A DNA stretch of 11,643 nucleotides from Thermoleophilia bacterium (lineage in GTDB: Bacteria; Actinomycetota; Thermoleophilia; Gaiellales; Gaiellaceae): the NCBI GenBank assembly GCA_016844515.1, contig JAERMP010000044.1, positions 1 to 11,643 on the forward strand, read 5' to 3'. Shown piece by piece: positions 1-6,585 of the stretch (within the stretch, counting starts at the first letter, position 1; each line of letters opens with the position of its first letter). Under the pieces are notes generated by a model. That model had not been told where the DNA came from. It worked only from the letters and a program-made list of their open reading frames with translations, and did not search any database. Made by a program: the position numbers and the translations under genes.

Positions 1-168
1 ATGGCGGCCGCCGGAGCGGGTCAGATCCTCGTCTCGGACCTGACCCGGGCTCTCGCGGGCGCTTCGGGTCTGAAGTTCGAAGATCGCGGTACACATACGT
101 TCAAAGGGTTGGAGGGCGAGTGGCGACTGGCTGAGTTCGTCGCCGAGCCCGAGCGCATACCGTCGTGA
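1..168 (+). CDS. Class III adenylate/guanylate cyclase, C-terminal fragment (5' end outside window)
   Basis: Frame 1 is open from the window edge to the TGA at 166-168 and gives 55 residues. These include GQILVSDLTRAL (about residues 7-18), GLKFEDRGTHTFKGLEGEWR and a closing LAEFVAE. This is the typical end of a class III nucleotide cyclase catalytic domain: the G-x-I-L-V-S segment, then F-x-D-R-G-x-x-x-x-K-G-x-x-G-x-W. Such enzymes make cAMP or cGMP from ATP or GTP in the cytoplasm. The metal-binding and substrate-specifying residues lie upstream of the window, so activity and nucleotide preference cannot be judged. The ATG at position 1 is probably an internal Met, because the domain would need well over 100 more residues. 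The stop overlaps the next gene's GTG by 4 bp, implying co-transcription and translational coupling. Family assignment is fairly sure; upstream domains are unknown. Confidence 0.8.
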   Translation: MAAAGAGQILVSDLTRALAGASGLKFEDRGTHTFKGLEGEWRLAEFVAEPERIPS

Positions 169-1811
169 GCGAGCTCCCGCTCATCCTCGCCGTCGATGAG
201 GACCCTGCCGCGCTGGAGCGGATCACCGGCGAGCTCCAGCGCTATGCGCGCGACTATCGCATCGTCTGCGGGCCGTCGACCGAGTCCGCGCTGAGTCAGC
301 TCGAAGCAATGCGGGACAGGGATGCTCGGGACAGGGATGCTGCAGTCGCGATCGTGCTTGCGGCGCGTGGCACTCAGGAGTTGAAAGGAGAGCGGCTGCT
401 CGAGCGTGTGCATGAGTTGCACCCGCACGCGAAACGGGCGCTGCTCATCCCCTGGGGCGGCTGGGCGGACGAGGAGACCGCGGACGCGATCAGGACGGCG
501 ATGGCGCTCGGCTACATCGACTACTACGCACTCAAGCCGTGGAGCACTCCCGACGAGCTCTTCCATCGCCTCGTATCGGAGTTCCTCCAGGAATGGAGGC
601 GCGCGAACGCACCGGGGCGCCGCGAGATCACCGTCGTCGCCGATCCTTGGTCGCCGCGCGGCTACGAGCTTCGGAACCTCCTTGCGCGAAACGGTGTGCC
701 CCACGCCTTCCATACGTGCGACTCGGACGAGGGCGCAGCGTTCCTGCTTGGCTGCGGGCAGGAAGGGACCGATGTCCCGGTCATGCTTCTTCCGGACGGC
801 ACCGCGCTCGTCGACCCGAAGCCGGAAGACATTGCCCAGCACGGGACGCTCATGACGACCGAGCTCGCCGATAGCGAGGCATTCGACCTCGTAATCGTCG
901 GGGCAGGCCCCGCCGGCCTCGCGGCGGCGGTGTACGCGTCATCGGAGGGTCTTCGCGCACTCGTCGTCGAGAGCGAGTCCATCGGCGGTCAGGCAGGGTC
1001 GAGCACTCGCATCCGCAACTACCTCGGCTTTTCGCGCGGTCTGAGTGGCGCCGAGCTGGCCCAGCGCGCTTATCAGCAGGCGTGGGTCTTCGGGACGACG
1101 TTCCTTCTCACGCGCCAGGTAACGGGGCTCGGCGACGGACCCGCCGGCCACGTCATCTCGCTCTCTGGAGGCGCCGACGTCGACGCTCGCAGCGTCATCC
1201 TGGCGATGGGCGTCTCGTACCGTCGCCTCGAGATTCCGGCGCTCGAAACGCTCGAAGGTGCGGGGGTCTTCTACGGGTCGTCGCCGTCGGAGGCGCGGCA
1301 GTTCACCGGAGCGAGCGTCTTCGTGGTCGGCGGGGCGAACTCTGCGGGGCAGGCTGCGTTGCATCTCAGTCGCTACGCGGCCAAGGTCACACTGCTCGTT
1401 CGTGGCGCGTCTCTAGCCGCAAGCATGTCCCAATACCTGCTCGAGGAGATCGCCAGCAAAGCAAACATCGAGGTCCGGCTGTCGACCGAGGTCGTCGACG
1501 CGGAGGGTGACGGGCGCCTCGAGCGGATCACTCTCCGCACCGAAAGTGGAGTGGCGACCGAGGTGGCCGACGCACTCTTCATTCTCATCGGCGCGCAGCC
1601 TCGAACCGAGTGGCTCCCGGCCGAGATCGAGCGTGATACGCGGGGGTTCGTGGTGACGGGCTCCGACTTCGAGACGACAGTGCCAGGAGTGTTCGCCATC
1701 GGCGATGTGCGCGCCGGGTCGGTGAAGCGCGTCGCATCGGCGGTCGGGGAGGGCTCGGTGGTCGTCCAGCGCGTCCACCAGTACCTCGCGAGCACGGCCT
1801 CTCTCGCCTAG
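165..1811 (+). CDS. FAD/NAD(P)-dependent TrxR-like oxidoreductase with N-terminal pseudo-receiver and thioredoxin-like modules
   Basis: This 548-residue protein has three modules. Residues 5-140 resemble a response-regulator receiver: acidic DED at 11-13 and a conserved-type Lys in ALKPW at 122-126. The strand that should carry the phospho-Asp reads AIVLAARG (62-69), so it is probably a non-phosphorylatable pseudo-receiver. Residues 154-230 look like a thioredoxin/glutaredoxin-like fold, with PWSPRG where a CxxC would be. Residues 239-545 are a thioredoxin-reductase-like flavoprotein: FAD motif GAGPAG (246-251), GGQAG (274-278), NAD(P)-site-like GGANSAG (389-395) and FAIGD (510-514). The TrxR CATC motif is replaced by GSSPSEA (371-377), and the reductase core has no cysteine. 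A reductase of an unknown, non-dithiol partner is the best reading. The GTG start is chosen for its 4-bp overlap with the cyclase stop. Residues 50-59 are a perfect duplicated RDRDA pentapeptide. Confidence 0.88.
   Translation: MSELPLILAVDEDPAALERITGELQRYARDYRIVCGPSTESALSQLEAMRDRDARDRDAAVAIVLAARGTQELKGERLLERVHELHPHAKRALLIPWGGWADEETADAIRTAMALGYIDYYALKPWSTPDELFHRLVSEFLQEWRRANAPGRREITVVADPWSPRGYELRNLLARNGVPHAFHTCDSDEGAAFLLGCGQEGTDVPVMLLPDGTALVDPKPEDIAQHGTLMTTELADSEAFDLVIVGAGPAGLAAAVYASSEGLRALVVESESIGGQAGSSTRIRNYLGFSRGLSGAELAQRAYQQAWVFGTTFLLTRQVTGLGDGPAGHVISLSGGADVDARSVILAMGVSYRRLEIPALETLEGAGVFYGSSPSEARQFTGASVFVVGGANSAGQAALHLSRYAAKVTLLVRGASLAASMSQYLLEEIASKANIEVRLSTEVVDAEGDGRLERITLRTESGVATEVADALFILIGAQPRTEWLPAEIERDTRGFVVTGSDFETTVPGVFAIGDVRAGSVKRVASAVGEGSVVVQRVHQYLASTASLA
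312..341 (+). repeat. Perfect 15-bp tandem duplication inside the pseudo-receiver coding region
   Basis: The 15-mer CGGGACAGGGATGCT occurs at 312-326 and again immediately at 327-341 with no mismatch. It lies exactly in codon phase and encodes RDRDA twice (residues 50-59). It falls just before the strand that would bear the receiver phospho-Asp. This looks like a recent in-frame slippage or duplication event. Confidence 0.95.
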
Positions 1812-1906
1812 CCTCGAGAGCCGGCGCGCGCGGACGCTCCAGGGATGTCGTCGTCGAGATCCGACGCCGCCGAGGCCGCGTCGTGCTGGAGTGGAACGCT
1901 CGCTGA

Positions 1907-1932
1907 GGTCTAACCCGTGGGGTCAGACCCCA
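1907..1932. repeat. GGGGTCAGACCCC palindromic element in convergent junction, copy 1
   Basis: TGGGGTC-A-GACCCCA at 1918-1932 is a perfect 7-bp-arm inverted repeat around one base. It is preceded by GGTCTAACCC (1907-1916), which differs from the opposite-strand form GGTCTGACCC at one base, so this looks like a degenerate inverted pair. It lies 19 bp beyond the stop of the minus-strand lipoprotein gene and about 106 bp beyond the plus-strand oxidoreductase stop. It could act as a bidirectional transcription end signal or be a REP-like dispersed repeat. No T-run follows on either strand, so a classical intrinsic terminator is less likely. The rest of the 1812-1951 spacer shows no convincing gene. 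Confidence 0.7.
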
Positions 1933-1951
1933 GCGCGATCTTGTTACTGCT

Positions 1952-2494
1952 CTAGCTCGAGATGTTCGCGCAGGCGGGCGAGTCTTCCAGGGCTGTCTGG
2001 AGCTCCCCTTCCGCGTCGGCATCCTCTAGCGCCTGGAACGTGGACGAGAACGCCGTGCCCATGGCAGTGAGGGACGACGTGATCGACGTGATGGCACCCG
2101 GGATGGCGGTCAGTCCCGACACACCCTGGGCGGTGTCCTCGATCGTCGCGACCTCGCTCTCGAGCGTGGTCGCGAGCTCGTCAATCGAGTCCTTGACAGC
2201 CTGGCCGGACTCCGTATCCGGAGCGCCAAGGCCCTGCAGGTCGTCGACGAGATCTTCCGTCGCGCCCTTGACGTCGTTCGCCGCTTCTTCGAGCCCATCC
2301 TGCGAGAACGACGATAGGTCGGTGAACTGCTCGGTGACGCTCTGGATCGAGTCCGTCCACGAGGTGATCGCGGTGCAGAAACCGTCTGCCCACTCGTCGG
2401 TTGGGGAAGCGGACGATGATTCATCGCTTCCGCCGCAGCCCGCGGCGACGAGCGCGAGGGCGGCAACAGCACTTGCAATGAGCGTTTTTGTCAT
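1952..2494 (-). CDS. Small secreted lipoprotein of unknown function
   Basis: The 180-residue product starts with a basic n-region (MTK), a hydrophobic core (LIASAVAALALVAAG) and a lipobox LVAAGC ending at Cys20. It should therefore be cleaved by signal peptidase II and lipidated at Cys20 on the outer face of the membrane. A low-complexity GGSDESSSAS linker follows. The mature part is acidic and mostly helical by composition, rich in Glu, Asp, Ser, Thr and Ala. Only two further cysteines are present, Cys40 and Cys175, near its two ends; they could form a disulfide. I recognise no domain. It is the last gene of the minus-strand run, 9 bp downstream of the DUF218 gene, which suggests co-expression with envelope functions. 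The ATG has only a distant GAGG upstream, so translation may depend on the preceding gene. Confidence 0.8.
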   Translation of the reverse strand: MTKTLIASAVAALALVAAGCGGSDESSSASPTDEWADGFCTAITSWTDSIQSVTEQFTDLSSFSQDGLEEAANDVKGATEDLVDDLQGLGAPDTESGQAVKDSIDELATTLESEVATIEDTAQGVSGLTAIPGAITSITSSLTAMGTAFSSTFQALEDADAEGELQTALEDSPACANISS

Positions 2495-2503
2495 GTCGAG
2501 AAG

Positions 2504-2977
2504 CTACCTCGTCCGTGCGGCGAGGACGGCCATGACCGGCAGCAGCGTCCAGCAGGCGAGCTCGCGCAGGCGTGCCGCGCTCGTCGCCGGCTCGTCGGTC
2601 GTGGCCAGGGTCACCTTCGTCCGCGAGTGGAACAGAGCAGCGCGTGCGAGCGCGGACGCGCGCCGCCCGTGCCAGCCCGACGTCACGAGAACGACCTCCT
2701 GCGCTCCCACTCGTCGGGCCGCGCGGGCGACGCCCAATGCGTTGCCGACAGTGGATCGAGCACTTCGATCGAGGATGACCCGCCCTGCGGGTGAGGTCCA
2801 AGCGCGCGCCATGAGATCGGCCTCGGGCGAGGACGTCCTCCGCCTCGCCCACCCCGAGAGGAGCACCGCGTCGCCAGGTCTCACCTCGCTCTCTGCACGC
2901 GCGAGTCGCGCGGCGCACACGGGATGCAGGGCGTTGGTGCGCCCGTCCGAGTATCCGAGCACAGCGATCAGGCGCAT
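2504..2977 (-). CDS. DUF218 / YdcF-SanA-like envelope protein
   Basis: This 157-residue protein fits the DUF218 (YdcF/SanA/ElyC) pattern. It has an N-terminal strand with VLGYSDGR (6-13), SGWAR (41-45), an acidic-helix motif PEADLMA (51-57), VILDRSARST (67-76), which corresponds to the family's E/D-x-x-S-x-x-T region, and VLVTSGWHGRRA (96-107). Members bind or process nucleotide- or phosphate-containing ligands and are often linked to cell-envelope metabolism, but the reaction is not established for most. A hydrophobic C-terminal stretch (about 142-153) might touch the membrane. No signal peptide is obvious. The gene lies 5 bp after the glycosyltransferase gene and 9 bp before the lipoprotein gene, clearly in one operon. 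The length is at the short end for the family. The family call is fairly good; the function is unknown. Confidence 0.75.
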   Translation of the reverse strand: MRLIAVLGYSDGRTNALHPVCAARLARAESEVRPGDAVLLSGWARRRTSSPEADLMARAWTSPAGRVILDRSARSTVGNALGVARAARRVGAQEVVLVTSGWHGRRASALARAALFHSRTKVTLATTDEPATSAARLRELACWTLLPVMAVLAARTR

Positions 2978-2982
2978 TCCGC

Positions 2983-3711
2983 TCAGCGTCTCCGATGCCG
3001 GCGCCAGAGCCCGTAGACCAGCAGGGTGCTTACGACTGTGAGCACGAGGCGCACGGCCTTACCGCCGCGGAGCTTCGATTCACCGCTTGCTCGCTCGCGC
3101 ATGTGAACGGGTACCTCGACGACGTGGAGACCTTCCTCGCGCAGGCGCAGCAGCGACTCGACCTCCGGAGCGCCACTCGCGTACGGCTTGCCGAGGGCGG
3201 GCATGGCTTGTCGGTTCGCGGCGTACATGCCACTCGTCGCGTCGTGGAAGGGGCGGCCGAGGGCGGCACCCATTGCGCGGCGCAGGACCGAGGTTCCGAG
3301 ACGCCTGCTTCGCGAAGGCTCGTAGCGGTAGGCCTCGTAACCGTCTCCGGTGGCGAACCGTGATCCAACGGCGACGTCGGCCTGGCCCTCTCGGACGATC
3401 TCGAGTAGCCGGGCGAGCTCCTCTACCGGGTGCTGCCCGTCCGCATCGACTCGTCCGACGAACTCGTAGTCGTTCTCGTCCGCGAATGCGTAGCCGGCCG
3501 CGATGCCCTCCTGCAGGCCGCGGTTCTCTCCGAAGGAGAGGACTTCGGCTCCGTGCGCCTCGGCAACTGCGGCAGTCCCGTCGGTCGAGCCGTCGTCGAC
3601 GACGAGGACATGTGCCTGCGGAAGACCCGTGTGCAGCTCGTCGAGAACTGCCGGGAGATTCTCCTCCTCGTTCCACGCCGGAATGAAGACGAGTGTGTCG
3701 GCGACCGGCAT
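2983..3711 (-). CDS. Family 2 glycosyltransferase, polyprenyl-phosphate mannosyl/glucosyltransferase-like
   Basis: The 242-residue product is a GT-A fold glycosyltransferase. PAWNEEENL (11-19) opens the Rossmann-like domain, VVDDGSTDGT (37-46) binds the nucleotide, and DADGQHP (89-95) carries the DxD metal-binding motif. GSRF (116-119), SGMYA (160-164) and ERASGESKL (206-214) are typical of DPM1/polyprenyl-phosphate sugar transferases. A single hydrophobic segment at about 219-236 followed by RRHRRR would anchor the C-terminus with the catalytic domain in the cytoplasm. It probably transfers a sugar from a nucleotide donor to a lipid carrier or envelope acceptor; donor and acceptor cannot be read from sequence. 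It sits 32 bp downstream of the DAO-type oxidase gene and 5 bp upstream of the DUF218 gene. Its placement after two catabolic genes is functionally odd. Confidence 0.9.
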   Translation of the reverse strand: MPVADTLVFIPAWNEEENLPAVLDELHTGLPQAHVLVVDDGSTDGTAAVAEAHGAEVLSFGENRGLQEGIAAGYAFADENDYEFVGRVDADGQHPVEELARLLEIVREGQADVAVGSRFATGDGYEAYRYEPSRSRRLGTSVLRRAMGAALGRPFHDATSGMYAANRQAMPALGKPYASGAPEVESLLRLREEGLHVVEVPVHMRERASGESKLRGGKAVRLVLTVVSTLLVYGLWRRHRRR

Positions 3712-3743
3712 CCCGAAAGTGTAGGGGCGGCGTTGCCGCGCCT

Positions 3744-4895
3744 TCAGATCACATTGCGCTCCGGGCGTGGCGCCGAGCGGGCGAATCTCTCAACCGAGAG
3801 CGGCCCGATGTCGACGAACGGCTTCCGGCCGAGGACGAGATCTCGAACGATCTCGCCGACCGCCGGGGCCTGCATGAAGCCGTGCCCCGAGAACCCGGTC
3901 GCATAGAGGAACCGGCTGGGGTGCACCGCCTCGCCGACGAGGCCGTTGTGGTCCGGCGTCACCTCGTAGTAGCCCTTCCAGCCGTGCGCGATGCCCATCT
4001 CCAGGAAGTTGGGCGCACGCCGAGCGGCAACCTCCGTGACACGCTCGAGCCAACTCGGGTCCGTGGGCTCGTCGAAGCCGGCCGGCTGATCTCGGTCAGC
4101 CATGCCGATGAGGAGACCCGGGCCTTCGCGGTGGAAGTAGAAGCCGGTCGAGAAGTCCACGGTCATCGGGACCGACTCGGGCAGTCCGTCGACCGGCGCT
4201 GTCGTCACGACCTCTCGAAGCACCGGCTCGACGGGGAGCTCGACTCCTGCTGTTCGAGCCAGTGCCGGAGACCAGACACCGGCTGCACAGATAACGGTTT
4301 CGGTTTCGATCGTGCCGCCTTCGGTGGCGACGCCCTGCACCGTCCCATTTGCGACGTCGATGGCCGTCGCTGGCGATCCGGTCAACACGGTTGCTCCATG
4401 TTGCCGAGCGCCGGCTGCGTATCCCTGTGCGACGGCTTCAGGGCTCGCGTGCCCGTCGAGAGGGCAGAACGTCGCCGCGAGCACACCGTCGAGACCCGCG
4501 AGGGGCGAGAGCCTGGCTGCCTCCTCGGCGTCCACGAGACGGCTCGGGACCCCCAGAGCGTTCTGGACGGCAACGTTGCACTCGAACCTCTCCACGTCCC
4601 CGGGCGTGTCCAGGAGAAAGAGGTACCCGACCTGGCGGAAGTCGATCTCACCGCCGGGTCGCTCGGCGAAGCGCGAAAACGCTTCCACGCCACGGAGTCC
4701 GATCTCGACGTTGAGCGGATCCGAGAACTGCGTTCGCACACCTCCGGCCGCCCGGCTCGTCGATCCCGAGGAAAGCGCGTCGCGTTCGAGCAGACACACG
4801 TCGACGCCTGCCTCAGCGAGATGGAAGGCGATGCTGGTGCCGATCGCGCCGCCCCCGACGACGACGACGTCTGCACGCTTGGGACGAACCGTCAC
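3744..4895 (-). CDS. DAO-family FAD-dependent amine/amino-acid oxidoreductase (sarcosine oxidase beta / glycine oxidase-like)
   Basis: This 383-residue flavoprotein has the DAO (D-amino-acid oxidase superfamily) layout. VVVGGGAIGTSIAFHLAEAG (11-30) is the FAD dinucleotide motif, and Glu37 in LLERD is the ribose-binding acid. SSGSTSRAAGGVRTQF (42-57) contacts flavin, AAGVW (204-208) is the second FAD-proximal loop, and YYEVTPDHNGLVGE (309-322) plus ATGFSGHGFMQAPAVGE (332-348) close the FAD site. The family oxidises secondary or tertiary amines and imino acids such as sarcosine, dimethylglycine, glycine or proline. The GTG start lies within GTGA (4892-4895), overlapping the proline dehydrogenase stop, so the two are translationally coupled. 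This supports a substrate near proline or hydroxyproline, or another methylated or imino amino acid. The exact substrate and electron acceptor are unknown. Confidence 0.88.
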   Translation of the reverse strand: MTVRPKRADVVVVGGGAIGTSIAFHLAEAGVDVCLLERDALSSGSTSRAAGGVRTQFSDPLNVEIGLRGVEAFSRFAERPGGEIDFRQVGYLFLLDTPGDVERFECNVAVQNALGVPSRLVDAEEAARLSPLAGLDGVLAATFCPLDGHASPEAVAQGYAAGARQHGATVLTGSPATAIDVANGTVQGVATEGGTIETETVICAAGVWSPALARTAGVELPVEPVLREVVTTAPVDGLPESVPMTVDFSTGFYFHREGPGLLIGMADRDQPAGFDEPTDPSWLERVTEVAARRAPNFLEMGIAHGWKGYYEVTPDHNGLVGEAVHPSRFLYATGFSGHGFMQAPAVGEIVRDLVLGRKPFVDIGPLSVERFARSAPRPERNVI

Positions 4896-5818
4896 CGCCG
4901 GACGAGGCTCCGCATGAAGAATCCGAGGTTCGCCGGGCGCTCGGCGAGCCTGCGCATGAGATACGGGAACCAGTCCGGCCCGAACGGTGTGGCAACGAGC
5001 ACCTTGTAGCCCTCGGCTGCGATCGAGCGCTGGAGCGCCGGTCTGACGCCGTAGAGCATCTGGAACTCGAATCGGTCGCGTTCGATGCCCTCGCGGTCGG
5101 CGAACGCCTTCACGTGCTCGATCATCGCTTCGTCGTGCGTCGCCACGGCGATATATGCGCCACCGCGCAGGCCGTCCTCGACGATCTCGACATACGCACG
5201 GTCGACGTCCTTCTTCTCCGGGTATGCGATCTCTGCGGGCTCGAGGTACGCACCCTTGACGATGCGGAGGTTCGGACGGAGCGGAAGGAGCCGCTCGAGG
5301 TCGTCGGGCGTCCGGTACAGGTAGGTCTGGAGAACGGTTCCGACGGCATCGTGACCGGCTGCGCGCAATCGCCCGTAGATCTTCAGCGTGGCGTCGAGGT
5401 GCTCCGACTGCTCCATGTCGATGCGGATGAACGACCCCAGGCCGGCAGCGCGAGCGGCGAGGCGCTCGACGTTCGCGTACGCGGTCTCTGCGTCGAACGA
5501 GAGGCCGAGGTGTGTCAGCTTGAGGGCGACGTTCGCCTGCAGCCTCTCAGCCGCGAGGCGATCGAGGATTCGCTCGTACCCCGCGGTCACCGTCGCTGCG
5601 CCCGCGCGCTCGAGGATGGCCTCCCCCAGGAGTGTCGTGTTCGCGTGTAACCCGGCTTCGTTCAGCCGCCGCAACACGACCACGCACTCGTCGAGCGTCT
5701 CACCGGCGACGAAGCGGGCTGCGCCGACGCGCATTCCGTGCCCCTGAACGAGGCGCTGGAGCCGAGCGCTCTCGGCCGCGCGCAAGATCCCCGCGCGGGA
5801 CACCTTGGAGGCGATCAC
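4892..5818 (-). CDS. Monofunctional proline dehydrogenase
   Basis: Proline dehydrogenase oxidises L-proline to 1-pyrroline-5-carboxylate with FAD and feeds electrons to the membrane quinone pool. From the GTG at 5818 the protein is 308 residues, the usual size of monofunctional actinobacterial/Thermus-type enzymes. Visible family segments are RFVAGETLDE (35-44), FIRIDMEQ (130-137), LQTYLYRT (163-170), RIVKGAYLEP (185-194), FEFQMLYGVRP (250-260) and, near the end, LMRRLAERPANLGFF (287-301). The paired arginines at 289-290 match the substrate-carboxylate-binding pair. An in-frame ATG at 5956 would add 46 residues unlike the family and would run across the divergent gene, so GTG 5818 is preferred. 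It has no clear Shine-Dalgarno sequence and may be leaderless. It is the first gene of the minus-strand run. No P5C dehydrogenase gene is present in the window. Confidence 0.9.
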   Translation of the reverse strand: MIASKVSRAGILRAAESARLQRLVQGHGMRVGAARFVAGETLDECVVVLRRLNEAGLHANTTLLGEAILERAGAATVTAGYERILDRLAAERLQANVALKLTHLGLSFDAETAYANVERLAARAAGLGSFIRIDMEQSEHLDATLKIYGRLRAAGHDAVGTVLQTYLYRTPDDLERLLPLRPNLRIVKGAYLEPAEIAYPEKKDVDRAYVEIVEDGLRGGAYIAVATHDEAMIEHVKAFADREGIERDRFEFQMLYGVRPALQRSIAAEGYKVLVATPFGPDWFPYLMRRLAERPANLGFFMRSLVRR

Positions 5819-5855
5819 GATGTCCGAGACTATCGGCGGGTTAGAGTGGCTCGCG
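5819..5855. promoter_or_regulatory. Divergent promoter region between proline dehydrogenase and DUF2461 genes
   Basis: Only 37 bp separate the two proposed starts. On the plus strand TAGAGT (5842-5847) fits the TAnnnT -10 pattern and ends 8 nt before ATG 5856. On the minus strand TAGTCT (5832-5827) ends 8 nt before GTG 5818. The matching spacing would give transcripts that begin at or next to the start codons, as is common for leaderless actinobacterial genes. No convincing -35 hexamers are visible. The plus-strand GAGTGG (5844-5849) could alternatively be a ribosome binding site. This is motif-level inference only. Confidence 0.35.
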
Positions 5856-6545
5856 ATGGCAGGCGGCTCGGCCGAGCGGTCGTTCACTCCGGCGCTGTTT
5901 CGGTTCCTGCGGGAGTTGCGGGCGAACAACACGCGCGAGTGGTTCGCGGCGAACAAGGATCGGTACGAGGCCGAAGTGCGAGGCCCAGCGCTCGACTTCG
6001 TTTCCGACCTCGCCCCGCACCTCGACCGGATCAGCCCCCACTTCGTTGCGGATCAGCGGCCCTCGGGCGGCTCGCTGTTTCGCATCCACCGCGACACGCG
6101 CTTCTCGAAGGACAAGTCGCCGTACAAGACCTACACCGGGATGCAGTTCCGACACGAGCTCGGGAAGGACGCGCACGCGCCCGGCTTCTACCTCCACCTC
6201 GAGCCGAAAGCGGTCTTCGTCGGCGCCGGAATCTGGCACCCGGACGCGCCGACGCTCGCGAGGATCCGCGAGACGATCGCCGACGATGCGAAGGCATGGA
6301 GCGCCGGGACGCGTGTCGGAGGACGCTTCGAGCTCGCGGGGGACAGCCTCAAGCGCGCTCCGGCAGGCTACGACCCGGAGCACCCGCTCATCGAGGACCT
6401 GAGGCGCAAGGACTTCATCTGCGTTGCAACGCTCTCCGAGAAGGACGTTTGCGCGCCCGGATTCGTCGACGAGTTCGCCCGGATGTGCCGCGAGACGTCG
6501 CCGCTCGTCCGCTTTCTCTGCGCCGCCGTCGACGCGCCGTACTGA
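5856..6545 (+). CDS. DUF2461 (TIGR02453-type) protein
   Basis: The protein has 229 residues from ATG 5856. It contains the DUF2461 signature: LFRFLRELRANNTREWFAAN (14-33), then DRYEAEVRGPALDFVSDL, FRIHRDTRFSKDKSPYKTY (75-93), the GFYLHLEP strand (110-117) and GAGIWHPDA (123-131). The family is widespread, cytosolic and of unknown biochemical role. Earlier in-frame starts exist: TTG 5805 and ATG 5820. They would add residues with no family similarity and run into the divergent proline dehydrogenase start, while ATG 5856 begins close to the family's usual N-terminus. The gene stands alone on its strand between two minus-strand operons and ends 4 bp before a palindromic repeat array. The four cysteines show no CxxC spacing. 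The family is confident, the function unknown. Confidence 0.88.
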   Translation: MAGGSAERSFTPALFRFLRELRANNTREWFAANKDRYEAEVRGPALDFVSDLAPHLDRISPHFVADQRPSGGSLFRIHRDTRFSKDKSPYKTYTGMQFRHELGKDAHAPGFYLHLEPKAVFVGAGIWHPDAPTLARIRETIADDAKAWSAGTRVGGRFELAGDSLKRAPAGYDPEHPLIEDLRRKDFICVATLSEKDVCAPGFVDEFARMCRETSPLVRFLCAAVDAPY

Positions 6546-6549
6546 ACGA

Positions 6550-6585
6550 GGGGTCAGACCCGGGGTCAGACCCGGGGTCAGACCC
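6550..6585 (+). repeat. Three tandem 12-bp GGGGTCAGACCC units
   Basis: Three perfect copies of GGGGTCAGACCC lie head to tail at 6550-6561, 6562-6573 and 6574-6585, starting 4 bp after the DUF2461 stop codon. Each unit is itself nearly palindromic (GGGTC-A-GACCC). The same core occurs once at 1919-1931 and, inverted, at 6613-6625. The units are too short, and lack the unique spacers, for a CRISPR array. Confidence 0.95.

Noticed and set aside
1845..1913. Small ORF of 22 codons in the first convergent spacer
   Set aside because: It has no ribosome site, a low-complexity Ser/Ala composition and no recognisable motif. It is most likely chance in GC-rich DNA.
3693..5009. Long plus-strand frame of 438 codons opposite the DAO-type and proline dehydrogenase genes
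   Set aside because: It is antisense to clearly recognised genes, rich in Arg, Gly and Asp with no family motif, as expected for opposite-strand frames in high-GC DNA. The same applies to the plus-strand 9650-10837 and 1962-3041 frames.
5819..5956. ATG 5956 as the proline dehydrogenase start
   Set aside because: The added 46 residues (Asn/Arg/Ser-rich) do not resemble the family and would cover the divergent DUF2461 start.
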